64,000 nt of DNA from Nocardioides terrigena (lineage in GTDB: Bacteria > Actinomycetota > Actinomycetes > Propionibacteriales > Nocardioidaceae), in the NCBI RefSeq assembly GCF_003047265.1, contig NZ_PZYY01000011.1, positions 1 to 64,000 on the forward strand, in the 5' to 3' direction. Position 1 is the stretch's first letter; every line of letters starts with the position of its first letter. The notes under the pieces are model-generated. The model was not told the DNA's origin. It saw only the letters and a list, made by a program, of their open reading frames with translations, and did no database searches. A program made the translations under genes and the position numbers. Below are positions 7,394 to 15,828 of the stretch, piece by piece.

Positions 7394-8939
7394 TGCCGTC
7401 CCAGTCGGGGTCGTCCGCCGAGCCGATCTCGTAGGACATCGGGCCGATGCCCGAGCTGGTGACCGTCTGCGGGGCGGTCTTGGTGCGGTCGATGCGCCGG
7501 GCCACGTCGGCGCGGGTCTCGGTCTCGGAGCGCTCGGGCATCTGCTCCTGGATGTCGCGGCGACGGGTGGCGGAGGGGCGCTCCTCGCGAAGGCGCTCGT
7601 CCTCACCACGGCGACCCAGCATCTCCGCACCGGCCTCGACGCTGGGCTTGAAGTCGAAGACGACGGCGTTGTCCTCGTGGCCGATGATGACCGCGTCGCC
7701 CTCCTGGGCACCGAGCTTGACGAGCTTGTCCTCGATGCCGAGGCGGTTGAGGCGGTCGGCCAGGAAGCCGACGGCCTCCTCGTTGCTGAAGTCGGTCTGG
7801 CGCACCCAGCGCTCCGGCTTGACACCGCGCACGCGCCACCCCTCGGGCGACTCGGCGATGGAGAAGTCCCCGCCGCCGTCGACCGACGGAGGGCGGATGA
7901 CGATGCGGGTCGCCTCGACCACGGGGAGCTCGGCGCGCGAGCGGGCGACGATCTCGGCCATCGCGAAGGTGAGGGCCTGCATGCCCGCGCCGGAGGCGGC
8001 ACTGACCGGGAAGACGCGCAACCCACGCTCGGCGAGGTCGTCCCGGACCATCTCGGCGATCTCGTGGCCGTCGGGGACGTCGACCTTGTTGAGGGCCACG
8101 AGCCGCGGACGGTCCTCGAGGCCGCCGTAGCGGGACAGCTCGTTCTCGATGACGTCGAGGTCGTCGAGCGGGTTGCGGCCCGGCTCGATGGTCGCGGTGT
8201 CGATCACGTGCACCAGGGCCGCGCAGCGCTCGATGTGGCGCAGGAAGTCGTGGCCGAGGCCGCGACCGTCGGCGGCACCCTCGATGAGGCCCGGCACGTC
8301 GGCGACGGTGAACGTCGTGTCGCCGGCGCGGACGACCCCGAGGTTGGGCACCAGGGTGGTGAACGGGTAGTCGGCGATCTTGGGCCGGGCCCGCGACATC
8401 GCGGCGATCAGGCTGGACTTGCCCGCGCTGGGGAAGCCGACCAGCCCGACGTCTGCGACGACCTTGAGCTCGAGGCGTACGTCGATCTCGTCGCCGGGCT
8501 CGCCGAGGAGCGCGAAACCGGGCGCCTTGCGCTTACTGCTCGCGAGCGCGGCGTTGCCGAGACCGCCGCGGCCGCCGGCCGCGATGACCATCTCGGTGCC
8601 CGCACCGACCATGTCGCCGAGGACCGTGCCGTCGAGGGTCTTGACCAGGGTCCCGTCGGGGACGGGCAGCACCATGTCGGAGCCGTGGGCGCCGTTGCGG
8701 TGGGCACCGGCACCGTGGCCGCCGTGCTCGGCCTGGCGCTTGTTGCCGTGGTGGTAGTCGATCAGCGTCGTGACGTCGGGGTCGACGCGGAGGATCACCG
8801 AGCCGCCGGGGCCGCCGTTGCCGCCGTCGGGGCCACCGAGCGGCTTGAACTTCTCACGGTGGACCGATGCGACGCCGTTGCCGCCCCGACCCGCACTGAT
8901 GTGCAACGTGACCTGGTCGATGAAGGTCGGGACAGCCAT
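7380..8939 (-). CDS. obg: Obg family GTPase
   Basis: This 519-residue ribosome-associated GTPase acts in 50S assembly and stress control. The glycine-rich Obg fold occupies about residues 1-160 (GRGGNGVASVHREKF). The G domain follows, with the P-loop GFPSAGKSS, DYPFTTL, DVPGLIEGA and NKVD. An OCT domain (FKPSVEAGAEMLGRRGEDERL region) and an acidic tail complete it. It is downstream of rplU-rpmA, the usual order. A hairpin in the 87-base gap after rpmA may reduce read-through. Confidence 0.97.
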   Translation of the reverse strand: MAVPTFIDQVTLHISAGRGGNGVASVHREKFKPLGGPDGGNGGPGGSVILRVDPDVTTLIDYHHGNKRQAEHGGHGAGAHRNGAHGSDMVLPVPDGTLVKTLDGTVLGDMVGAGTEMVIAAGGRGGLGNAALASSKRKAPGFALLGEPGDEIDVRLELKVVADVGLVGFPSAGKSSLIAAMSRARPKIADYPFTTLVPNLGVVRAGDTTFTVADVPGLIEGAADGRGLGHDFLRHIERCAALVHVIDTATIEPGRNPLDDLDVIENELSRYGGLEDRPRLVALNKVDVPDGHEIAEMVRDDLAERGLRVFPVSAASGAGMQALTFAMAEIVARSRAELPVVEATRIVIRPPSVDGGGDFSIAESPEGWRVRGVKPERWVRQTDFSNEEAVGFLADRLNRLGIEDKLVKLGAQEGDAVIIGHEDNAVVFDFKPSVEAGAEMLGRRGEDERLREERPSATRRRDIQEQMPERSETETRADVARRIDRTKTAPQTVTSSGIGPMSYEIGSADDPDWDGSDED

Positions 8940-8971
8940 GGTTTCGCTTCCGGTAGTGGAGAAATGCGTGA

Positions 8972-8998
8972 AGGGCGTCCCCGGTCCAGGAACGCCCT
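8972..8998 (-). terminator. hairpin between rpmA and obg
   Basis: AGGGCGT at 8972-8978 pairs with ACGCCCT at 8992-8998, with two further G-C pairs inside and a short loop. There is no strong T-run. It sits after the rpmA stop and before the obg start, so it may be an attenuator or processing site. Confidence 0.45.
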
Positions 8999-9026
8999 CC
9001 GCGGTGGAGTCAGTGTCGCTGCAGCG

Positions 9027-9281
9027 TCACTCGCCGGGGACGATGTTGACGACCTTGCGGCCACGCTTGGTGCCGAACTCGACGGCACCCGCCTGCAGCG
9101 CGAAGAGGGTGTCGTCGCCGCCACGGCCCACACCCGAACCCGGGTGGAAGTGCGTGCCCCGCTGGCGGACGATGATCTCGCCGGCGTTGACGGTCTGGCC
9201 GCCGAAGCGCTTCACACCGAGGCGCTGGCTGTTGGAGTCGCGACCGTTCTTGGTGGACGCGGCGCCCTTCTTGTGAGCCAT
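9027..9281 (-). CDS. rpmA: 50S ribosomal protein L27
   Basis: This 84-residue ribosomal protein begins MAHKKGAAST and contains the conserved SNSQRLGVKRFGG and RQRGTHFHPG blocks. Its N-terminal tail reaches the peptidyl transferase centre. AGAAGGAC stands 7 bases before the ATG. It follows rplU by 116 bases and shares its transcript. Confidence 0.98.
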   Translation of the reverse strand: MAHKKGAASTKNGRDSNSQRLGVKRFGGQTVNAGEIIVRQRGTHFHPGSGVGRGGDDTLFALQAGAVEFGTKRGRKVVNIVPGE

Positions 9282-9397
9282 GAGTTCAGTCCTTCTACGT
9301 GGGTGTCGTGCGTGATCGTGGGCGTCGGGCCCCAGGGCGGCAGCCCTGAACCAGGGCGGCAGCGTGGCGGCGAAGCCGACGCGGTCGCCCCATCCAA

Positions 9398-9709
9398 CTA
9401 CAGGGAGATGTCGGTGACCTTGACCTGGGTGTACTTCTGGCGGTGACCCTGGCGCTTCTTGTAGCCGGTCTTGTTCTTGTACTTCTGGATGACGATCTTC
9501 GGACCCTTGGTGGCGCCGAGGATCTCGACGGTCACGGCAGCCTTGTCCAGGCCGGTCGCGGTCACGGTCTCACCGTCGACCACCATCACGACGGGGAGAG
9601 TCAGGGTGCTGCCGACCGTGTTGGCCTTCAGGTCCATCTTGTCGATCTCGATGACGTCGCCAACAGCAACCTTCTGCTGCTTGCTGCCACTGCGCACAAC
9701 TGCGTACAC
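9398..9709 (-). CDS. rplU: 50S ribosomal protein L21
   Basis: This 103-residue protein shows the L21 pattern: YAVVRSGSKQQKVAVGD at the N-terminus and KYKNKTGYKKRQGHRQKYT near the C-terminus. It starts with GTG at 9709. The 153-base gap upstream contains an imperfect hairpin (about 9811-9860) after rne and a TAAAGT -10 candidate at 9800-9805 on this strand. L21, L27 and Obg therefore probably have their own promoter with a leader of about 80 bases. Confidence 0.97.
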   Translation of the reverse strand: MYAVVRSGSKQQKVAVGDVIEIDKMDLKANTVGSTLTLPVVMVVDGETVTATGLDKAAVTVEILGATKGPKIVIQKYKNKTGYKKRQGHRQKYTQVKVTDISL

Positions 9710-9799
9710 GGCGGACTCACTCTCCTCGGGTCTTCATGGATGCCGGGCGGAATCGCCGCGGGCAAAAGTCAGGTGGCACGCCGAAGCGCACAAGGGGCA

Positions 9800-9805
9800 A
9801 CTTTA
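9800..9805 (-). promoter_or_regulatory. -10 candidate for rplU-rpmA-obg
   Basis: TAAAGT on the minus strand lies about 90 bases before the rplU start and just downstream of an imperfect hairpin that could end the rne transcript. I see no clear -35 element. Confidence 0.4.
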
Positions 9806-9862
9806 CGGGCCGGACGGTGGCAGGGTCAAAACGAGGCCCTGACACCGCCCGTCCCGGGTGGA

Positions 9863-12800
9863 TCAGCGCTTGCGAGCGCCCTTCTTCTTGATCGGGACGT
9901 GCTCGACGTGCGGCTCGGAGCCCGCGTCGGTCGCCGACGGGTCCGGTACGACGCCCGGCTCACCGCCCAGCTCCACGCCGGAGGTGCCCGGCTCGACCCG
10001 GCCCGACTCGGGCAGGGTGCCGGCGACGCCGGACGGCGGACCGGCCGGACGGCTCGCCGAGCGGCGACGCGTGCGCGTCACGACCCGGGGGCGCTCCGGC
10101 TCGGCAGCGGGCTCGACCTCCGTCGGCGACTCGTCGGACGACGGGCCGTCGACCACGGCCGTGCCGGGCTCGACGGACGCGCGGGCGGGCGCATCCTCGA
10201 CCGCAGCGGCCGCGACCGGGGAAGCCCCGGAGGTGTCGGCAGCCTCGGCGCCGTCGGCGATGTCCGAGGCGTCGGTGTCGTTCGAGGGCTCGGCGGTCGC
10301 CCGGGAGTCCGTGCCCTCGGGGGCGTCGGGAGCCGCGGGGGCCTCGGCGTCCTCGCTGGCCTCGCTGGCCTCGGGAGCCGCCGACCCGGCGCCACCGCGG
10401 GACCGACCGCCGGACCGGCCGCCGCGACGGGAGCCGCGTCGGCCGCCGCCCTCGGTGGTCGAGGCGGTGTCGTCGGTGCTGTCGGGGGTGCTGCTGGGAG
10501 TCGTCTCGGTGTCGGTGGGGACACCACCGGTGGGCGACGAGGTGTCCGCCGAGCCGTCGGAGTCCGCATCGGACTCGGCGACCCGGGCGGCCTCGTCGGC
10601 CTTCTCGGCACGTGCCATCGCGGCGACGTCCTTGGGGGACGGGGCCGACGACTGCGGTGCGCCGCCGCCGTTGCCCGAGGCGCCACCGTTGCCGGAAGCG
10701 CCGTCACGTCCCCGGCCGCGGCCACGGCGCCCGGAGCGCTGGGGCTCGTCGTCCCCACCGCCGCCGGACTCGACCGGCTCGTTCTGGACGACGACCCCGC
10801 GGCCGTGGCACGCCTCGCAGTCGTGGCTGAAGGACTCGAGCAGGCCGGTGCCGATGCGCTTGCGCGTCATCTGCACCAGACCGAGCGAGGTGACCTCGGC
10901 GACCTGGTGACGGGTGCGGTCGCGGCCCAGGCACTCGACGAGGCGGCGTACGACCAGGTCGCGGTTGGACTCCAGGACCATGTCGATGAAGTCGACCACG
11001 ATGATGCCGCCGATGTCGCGCAGCCGGAGCTGGCGGACGATCTCCTCGGCGGCCTCGAGGTTGTTCTTGGTGACCGTCTCCTCCAGGTTGCCCCCGGACC
11101 CGGTGAACTTGCCGGTGTTGACGTCGACGACGGTCATCGCCTCGGTGCGGTCGATGACCAGCGAGCCGCCGGAGGGCAGCCAGACCTTGCGGTCGAGGCC
11201 CTTCGCGATCTGCTCGTCGATGCGGTGCACCGCGAAGATGTCCGCCTTCTTGGCCGAGGCGCCCTCGGGGGCCTCGAACTTCTCGACGCGGTCGACGAGG
11301 TCGGGGGCGACGTGCTCGACGTAGCCCTGGACCGTCTCCCAGGCGTCGTCGCCCTGGATGACCAGCTTGTTGAAGTCCTCGGTGAAGAGGTCCCGGACGA
11401 CCTTGAGGGTCAGGTCCGGCTCGCCGTAGAGCAGGGCCGGGGCCTGGCCGCGGGCCTTGCCCTCGATGTCCTCCCAGCGGGCCTTGAGGCGCTCGACGTC
11501 GCGGGTGAGCTCGTCCTCGCTCGCCCCCTCGGCCGCGGTGCGCACGATGACGCCGGCGGAGTCCGGGACGATCTCCTTGAGGAGGGTCTTGAGGCGGTTG
11601 CGCTCGGTGTCGGGGAGCTTGCGCGAGATGCCGCTGGTCGTGCCGTCCGGCACGTAGACCAGGAACCGGCCGGCCAGGCTGACCTGGCTGGTGAGGCGGG
11701 CGCCCTTGTGGCCGATCGGGTCCTTGGTGACCTGCACCAGGATCGACTGGCCGCTGGAGAGCACCGACTCGATCTTGCGGGGCTGGCCCTCCTTGTGGCC
11801 GAGCGCGGCCCAGTTGACCTCACCGGCGTACAGGACGGCGTTGCGGCCCTTGCCGATGTCGATGAAGGCGGCCTCCATGGACGGCAGGACGTTCTGCACG
11901 CGGCCGAGGTAGACGTTGCCGATGAGCGAGGTCTGCGACTCGCGGGCGACGTAGTGCTCGACGAGCACCTTGTCCTCGAGGACCGCGATCTGGGTGAGCT
12001 CCTTGCGCTGGCGGATCACCATCACCCGGTCGACCGCCTCGCGACGGGCGAGGAACTCGGCCTCGCTGACGATGGGAGCGCGGCGGCGACCGGCCTCGCG
12101 GCCCTCGCGACGCCGCTGCTTCTTGGCCTCGAGGCGGGTCGAGCCGGCCAGCGAGGTGATCTGGTCCTCGGCCGCACGGCGGCTGCGGACCTTGGTGACG
12201 GTGTTGGGCTCGTCGTCGTCCGACGGGCCCTCCTCGCCGGCACGACGGCGACGGCGACGGCGACGCGAGGTGCCCTCGCCCTGCTCGCCCGAGTCGTCCG
12301 AGGTGTCGTCGGAGGACCCCGTGGAGTCGTCCTGGGACTCGTCGTCGTCCCCACCGTCGGCGTCGCTGTCCGAGCCGGTGCCGTCGCTGCTCTTGCGGCG
12401 GCGGCGACCACCACGGCGACGACGACGGCGGGCCGGGCCGTTGCCACCCTCGCCGGACTCGTCGGACTGCTCGTCGTCGGACTGCTCGTCGGACTGCTCG
12501 TCGTCGCCCTGGGCGTCGGCGGTGGTCTCGGCCGCGGCCTCCGCGGTGGCCTCGTCCTCGTCCTCGTCGACCTCGGCGTCCGGGTCCACGATCTCGGGCT
12601 CGGGCGCGGCGACCTTGCGGGCGGGGGACTTGCGGGTACGTCGGGTGACCGTCGGCGTGGCCTCGGGGGCCTGGAACAGCGGAACCACTCCCCCGGCGCT
12701 GCCTGCGGCATCGGCAGCCGCATCGGCCTCGGCAGGGGTGCCGTCAGCGGGCGCGTCGACCGTGTCGGTCGAGGCGGCGGCCTTCTTGGAGCCGGAGCGG

Positions 12801-13474
12801 GACCCGGACTTCTTGGCCGTCTTGCGGGGGGGCCGGTCGGCCGCCGCGTCGCCGGTGGACTCGTCGGCGCTGGCGTCGGCGTCAGCCGGGGCTGCGGTGC
12901 CGGCGTCGCCCTGGGCCGGGGCGGACTTCTTGGCCGCGGCCTTGCGCGTCGTGGACTTGCGGGCGGCGGCCTTCTTGGCCGGGGCGGGCTCGTCCGTCGT
13001 GGCGGGCGCGTCCGCGCCGGCGTCCGTCGAGGCGTCGGCGCTGTCTGCGGCGGCCACCGCCGGGGCGGCCGTCTTCCGGGTGCGGGTGGTCTTGCGGACC
13101 GTGGCCTTCTTCGCCGGCGCCGGCTCGTCCGACGAGGACGCCGGAGCAGCCGGGGCGTCGGACGCGGTCTCGGTCGACGACTCCGCCGGGGTCTCGGCGG
13201 CGGCCGGGGCCGTCTTGCGCGGGGCCCGGGTGCGGGTGGTCTTCTTGACCACCGGCGCGGCCGGCGCCTCGGGCGTGTCGCCGGTCGGGGCCTCGGTGGC
13301 AGCGGCGCTGTCCGCGGCGGGCGCGGCCGCCTTGCGGGTGCGCGGCGTCGTGGTCTTGCGCGCCGCGGTCTTGCGCGTGGTCCGGGTGACCGTGGGCGGT
13401 GCGGGGGTGTCGCCGGAGTCGGCGGGTCCCTCGCTGCTGGTGTCGTTCGTGTCGTTCGGGTTGTCGTCGAGCAT
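9863..13474 (-). CDS. rne: ribonuclease E/G family endoribonuclease with long disordered arms
   Basis: This 1203-residue enzyme cleaves single-stranded RNA in mRNA decay and rRNA processing. The catalytic core is about residues 480-900: an S1-like RNA-binding part (NVYLGRVQNVLPSMEAAFIDIG), metal-binding VVDVNTGKFTG and VVDFIDM, and the zinc-link CEACHGRG. Residues 1-480 are a low-complexity arm of KKTTRTRK-type basic motifs alternating with Ala/Pro/Asp/Glu tracts and an Arg-rich RRRRRR patch. Residues 900-1203 are a second disordered arm ending in a basic tail. I chose the ATG at 13474 because GAGGAG lies 6 bases upstream; 27 further in-frame codons upstream look non-coding. The arms probably scaffold degradosome partners or bind RNA. 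Confidence 0.95.
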   Translation of the reverse strand: MLDDNPNDTNDTSSEGPADSGDTPAPPTVTRTTRKTAARKTTTPRTRKAAAPAADSAAATEAPTGDTPEAPAAPVVKKTTRTRAPRKTAPAAAETPAESSTETASDAPAAPASSSDEPAPAKKATVRKTTRTRKTAAPAVAAADSADASTDAGADAPATTDEPAPAKKAAARKSTTRKAAAKKSAPAQGDAGTAAPADADASADESTGDAAADRPPRKTAKKSGSRSGSKKAAASTDTVDAPADGTPAEADAAADAAGSAGGVVPLFQAPEATPTVTRRTRKSPARKVAAPEPEIVDPDAEVDEDEDEATAEAAAETTADAQGDDEQSDEQSDDEQSDESGEGGNGPARRRRRRGGRRRRKSSDGTGSDSDADGGDDDESQDDSTGSSDDTSDDSGEQGEGTSRRRRRRRRAGEEGPSDDDEPNTVTKVRSRRAAEDQITSLAGSTRLEAKKQRRREGREAGRRRAPIVSEAEFLARREAVDRVMVIRQRKELTQIAVLEDKVLVEHYVARESQTSLIGNVYLGRVQNVLPSMEAAFIDIGKGRNAVLYAGEVNWAALGHKEGQPRKIESVLSSGQSILVQVTKDPIGHKGARLTSQVSLAGRFLVYVPDGTTSGISRKLPDTERNRLKTLLKEIVPDSAGVIVRTAAEGASEDELTRDVERLKARWEDIEGKARGQAPALLYGEPDLTLKVVRDLFTEDFNKLVIQGDDAWETVQGYVEHVAPDLVDRVEKFEAPEGASAKKADIFAVHRIDEQIAKGLDRKVWLPSGGSLVIDRTEAMTVVDVNTGKFTGSGGNLEETVTKNNLEAAEEIVRQLRLRDIGGIIVVDFIDMVLESNRDLVVRRLVECLGRDRTRHQVAEVTSLGLVQMTRKRIGTGLLESFSHDCEACHGRGVVVQNEPVESGGGGDDEPQRSGRRGRGRGRDGASGNGGASGNGGGAPQSSAPSPKDVAAMARAEKADEAARVAESDADSDGSADTSSPTGGVPTDTETTPSSTPDSTDDTASTTEGGGRRGSRRGGRSGGRSRGGAGSAAPEASEASEDAEAPAAPDAPEGTDSRATAEPSNDTDASDIADGAEAADTSGASPVAAAAVEDAPARASVEPGTAVVDGPSSDESPTEVEPAAEPERPRVVTRTRRRSASRPAGPPSGVAGTLPESGRVEPGTSGVELGGEPGVVPDPSATDAGSEPHVEHVPIKKKGARKR

Positions 13475-13858
13475 GTCGCTCTCCTCGCCGGCACCCGGAC
13501 TCGAGGTCCGGAGCCGTGTCGGCGCCGCGAGGCCACAGGGGACGTCGGGGCGCAAAGCCTTCGTGTGGCGGCGACACCCTCCGCGTGTGCGTCACCGGGT
13601 GCGCGCCGTCCCCTGCCGCGGTCGCCGGGCCCAGGACGGGGACTGGTGGTCCCACCCTGTGTGGATCGCTGTCACCGACCCACAAGCCGCGTCGCGGTCT
13701 GGAGACGACTCCCATCCGATGTGCCGACCTTGATCGGTACGGCGAGAACGTCGTCGGTCCGGCATCGTGGTGGCGGACCACCTCGAGTCGAACGTGGCGA
13801 GTATCGCACACCACCACCCGATCGCGGTCACCACGAGCGGCCCGCGCCGTGGCGTGGC
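13475..13858 (-). other. 384-bp gap: long leader and promoter region of rne
   Basis: No gene is supported here. On the minus strand I see a perfect hairpin CCGGAC/GTCCGG (13495-13511) about 20 bases before the rne start codon. A second, GGTGG/CCACC with a 4-base loop, is at 13769-13782. A GATACT -10 candidate is at 13800-13805, which would give a leader of about 320 bases. The -35 element is not clear. Confidence 0.4.
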
Positions 13859-14575
13859 TCAGGCCTCGAAGGGGTCGCCGACCGTGCCGTCGCCCGTCAG
13901 CGGGCCCTGGGCCAGGCGGGTCATCAGGGGCGCCGGGCCCGGCTCGACGTCGGAGACGGACACCAGCGCGGTGAGCACGTCGTCCGGCCGCACCGACGGG
14001 ACACCGTGGCGCAGCACGAGGTCGAGGGCCGACCGGTCGTCGTACCCGGACGTCGTCACCGAGAGGGCGACCACCGCGCCGCGTGCGTCGAACTCGCGCA
14101 GGCCCTTCTTGGTCATCCGCTCGACCAGGATCTCGTCGGCGGCCAGGAAGGCGGCGGCCGCGGCCTCGACGACCTCGGGCGCACCGTCGAGGTCGATGCG
14201 CCACCGGCTGGCCTCGAGCCGGTCCGCGAGCGAGCCGCCCGGCGACTCCACCACCGCGATCACGTCCAGCCCCTCGGGGAGGGCCTCGTCGAGCAGCGCG
14301 TGCACCTCGGCGGGCACGAGGACGTCGGCCAGCGCGATCTCGAGGTACTCGGCCTCGCTCGCCGACCCGGTCGGGGCGGCGCCGGCGTACGAGATCCGGG
14401 GGTGCGGGTTGAAGCCCGAGGAGTAGGCCATCGGGATGCGGGCGCGGAAGACGGCCCGCTCGAAGGCACGGCTGAAGTCGCGGTGGCTGGTGAAGCGCAG
14501 GCGGCCCCGTTTGGCGTAGCGCACCCGGAGGCGCTGGACGGGGGGCGGCTGCTGCGGGGGGTCCTGGCGTGGCAT
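13859..14575 (-). CDS. DUF2344 / TIGR03936-type radical SAM-associated protein
   Basis: This protein of about 238 residues opens with RLRVRYAKRGRLRFTSHRDFSRAFERA, the typical start of the DUF2344 family, followed by ARIPMAYSSGFNPHPRISYA. In most actinobacteria it is adjacent or fused to the TIGR03960-type radical SAM protein; here that partner is 17 kb away at 31492-33474. The ATG at 14575 is preferred; a GTG 9 bases upstream is in frame, and a TAGCCT box lies at 14585-14590. The biochemical role is unestablished, though an RNA- or tRNA-related function is suspected from the rne neighbourhood. Confidence 0.87.
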   Translation of the reverse strand: MPRQDPPQQPPPVQRLRVRYAKRGRLRFTSHRDFSRAFERAVFRARIPMAYSSGFNPHPRISYAGAAPTGSASEAEYLEIALADVLVPAEVHALLDEALPEGLDVIAVVESPGGSLADRLEASRWRIDLDGAPEVVEAAAAAFLAADEILVERMTKKGLREFDARGAVVALSVTTSGYDDRSALDLVLRHGVPSVRPDDVLTALVSVSDVEPGPAPLMTRLAQGPLTGDGTVGDPFEA

Positions 14576-14632
14576 GGCGGGCACAGGCTATCCGCGGGCG
14601 GCCCCGCCGCGGCAAACGCGGTCGAGCGCCCG

Positions 14633-15817
14633 TCAGGGCAGGAGGGCCTCGCGCATCTGGCGGGAGGCGTAGACGCTGTTGACCGACTCCCCCGCCAGCC
14701 ACCCGGTGAGCCGCTCGGCCTCCGTGTCGAGCGCGGCCCGTGCCTCCGCACCCGGGTCCTCGCGCAGCACCACGCGCACCACTCCCCCGGCGTCCTGGAC
14801 GTAGCAGCCCACCACCCGGCCGTCGACCCACGCGGTGGTGCCGCCGTTGCCGTTGGTGTCGAAGAGGTAGGGGACGTGGGCCGCGTCGAGGTACCAGTCC
14901 CGCTGCTTCCAGCCCATCAGCGTGGGGTCGAGCACCGGGAGCAGTGCCGCCCACGGCTCCACGGCCGGCTCGGGCTCGAGGTCGTCGGGCAGCAGCCAGC
15001 CGGTGTCGCCGGACTCCAGCGAGACGCTGACCGCACCGAGGTCCGCGAACGCGCGGCGTACGGCGCCCTTGGTCGCCCCGAGCCACCAGACGACGTCGGT
15101 CTCGGTCCCGGGCCCGAAGGTCCGCAACCAGCGACGGACCAGCTCGGCGTACCCCTCGTCGTGGGACGCGGGGACCGGTCGCTCGCCCAGCCACTGCTCC
15201 ATCGGGACCCACACCGGACGCGAGATGCGCCAGTGGCCGCCGTTGCGCCCCCGCACCAGGTCGGCGGTGAGGCCGAGGTGGGTGAGCAGCCGCGTGTGGT
15301 TCCACGTCGAGCCGGCCGAGACGGCGACCGGCGTGGACAGCTCGGGGAAGAGCACCCTGAGGTCACCGGCCGCGATCCCGTCGGGGTGGTCGTCGAGGTG
15401 GGCGAGCACGCGAGCCCGGGCCGTGACCAGCCAGGCCTCCCCGTCGGGGGCGATGCCCGCCTTCTCCACGTCCTTGGCGATCCGGCGGCCCTCGGCGCCG
15501 GCCACCCGCTCCGACGCGCTCCCCCAGGCGGCGGGCAGCAGGTCGCGGGGGAAGACGAACAGGGTGCGCCGCATGGCCAGCTGCTTGACCAGGGTGCGGT
15601 CGTCGTACAGCGCCCGGTCGACGTCGGCCCGGGTGACGCCGTCGACCCGGGCATGGACGGAGAGGTAGGGCGTCGGCGGCTCCGTGGAGTGCAGGACCGT
15701 CATCGCGCGGGTGGCCGCCAAAGGGTCTGCCACCCGGTGCTGCGGGGCGATCCCGTGCCGGCGGGCCATCCGGGCGCGTCGCTCCGCGTCGGTGACGAGA
15801 CGGGCCGCGGCATTCAT
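14633..15817 (-). CDS. winged-helix DNA-binding domain protein (HTH_42 / AlkZ-YcaQ-like superfamily)
   Basis: This 394-residue protein matches the HTH_42 family layout: an N-terminal helical part (MRRTLFVFPRDLLPAAW), a central winged-helix region (TWNHTRLLTHLGLTADLVRG), then VRRWLRTFGPGTETDVVWWLG and a C-terminal domain (WVDGRVVGCYVQD). Members include DNA glycosylases acting on alkylated bases and crosslinks, but most actinobacterial copies have no proven activity. The ATG lies 11 bases after the stop of the upstream membrane protein gene, so the two may be co-transcribed. Confidence 0.75.
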   Translation of the reverse strand: MNAAARLVTDAERRARMARRHGIAPQHRVADPLAATRAMTVLHSTEPPTPYLSVHARVDGVTRADVDRALYDDRTLVKQLAMRRTLFVFPRDLLPAAWGSASERVAGAEGRRIAKDVEKAGIAPDGEAWLVTARARVLAHLDDHPDGIAAGDLRVLFPELSTPVAVSAGSTWNHTRLLTHLGLTADLVRGRNGGHWRISRPVWVPMEQWLGERPVPASHDEGYAELVRRWLRTFGPGTETDVVWWLGATKGAVRRAFADLGAVSVSLESGDTGWLLPDDLEPEPAVEPWAALLPVLDPTLMGWKQRDWYLDAAHVPYLFDTNGNGGTTAWVDGRVVGCYVQDAGGVVRVVLREDPGAEARAALDTEAERLTGWLAGESVNSVYASRQMREALLP

Positions 15818-15828
15818 GTGGTGCCTGC

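Noticed and set aside
12240..12540. Trinucleotide-type GAC/CGA repeats inside rne as a separate repeat element
   Set aside because: They encode the Asp/Glu/Arg-rich disordered arm in frame. The repetition follows from amino-acid composition and codon bias.
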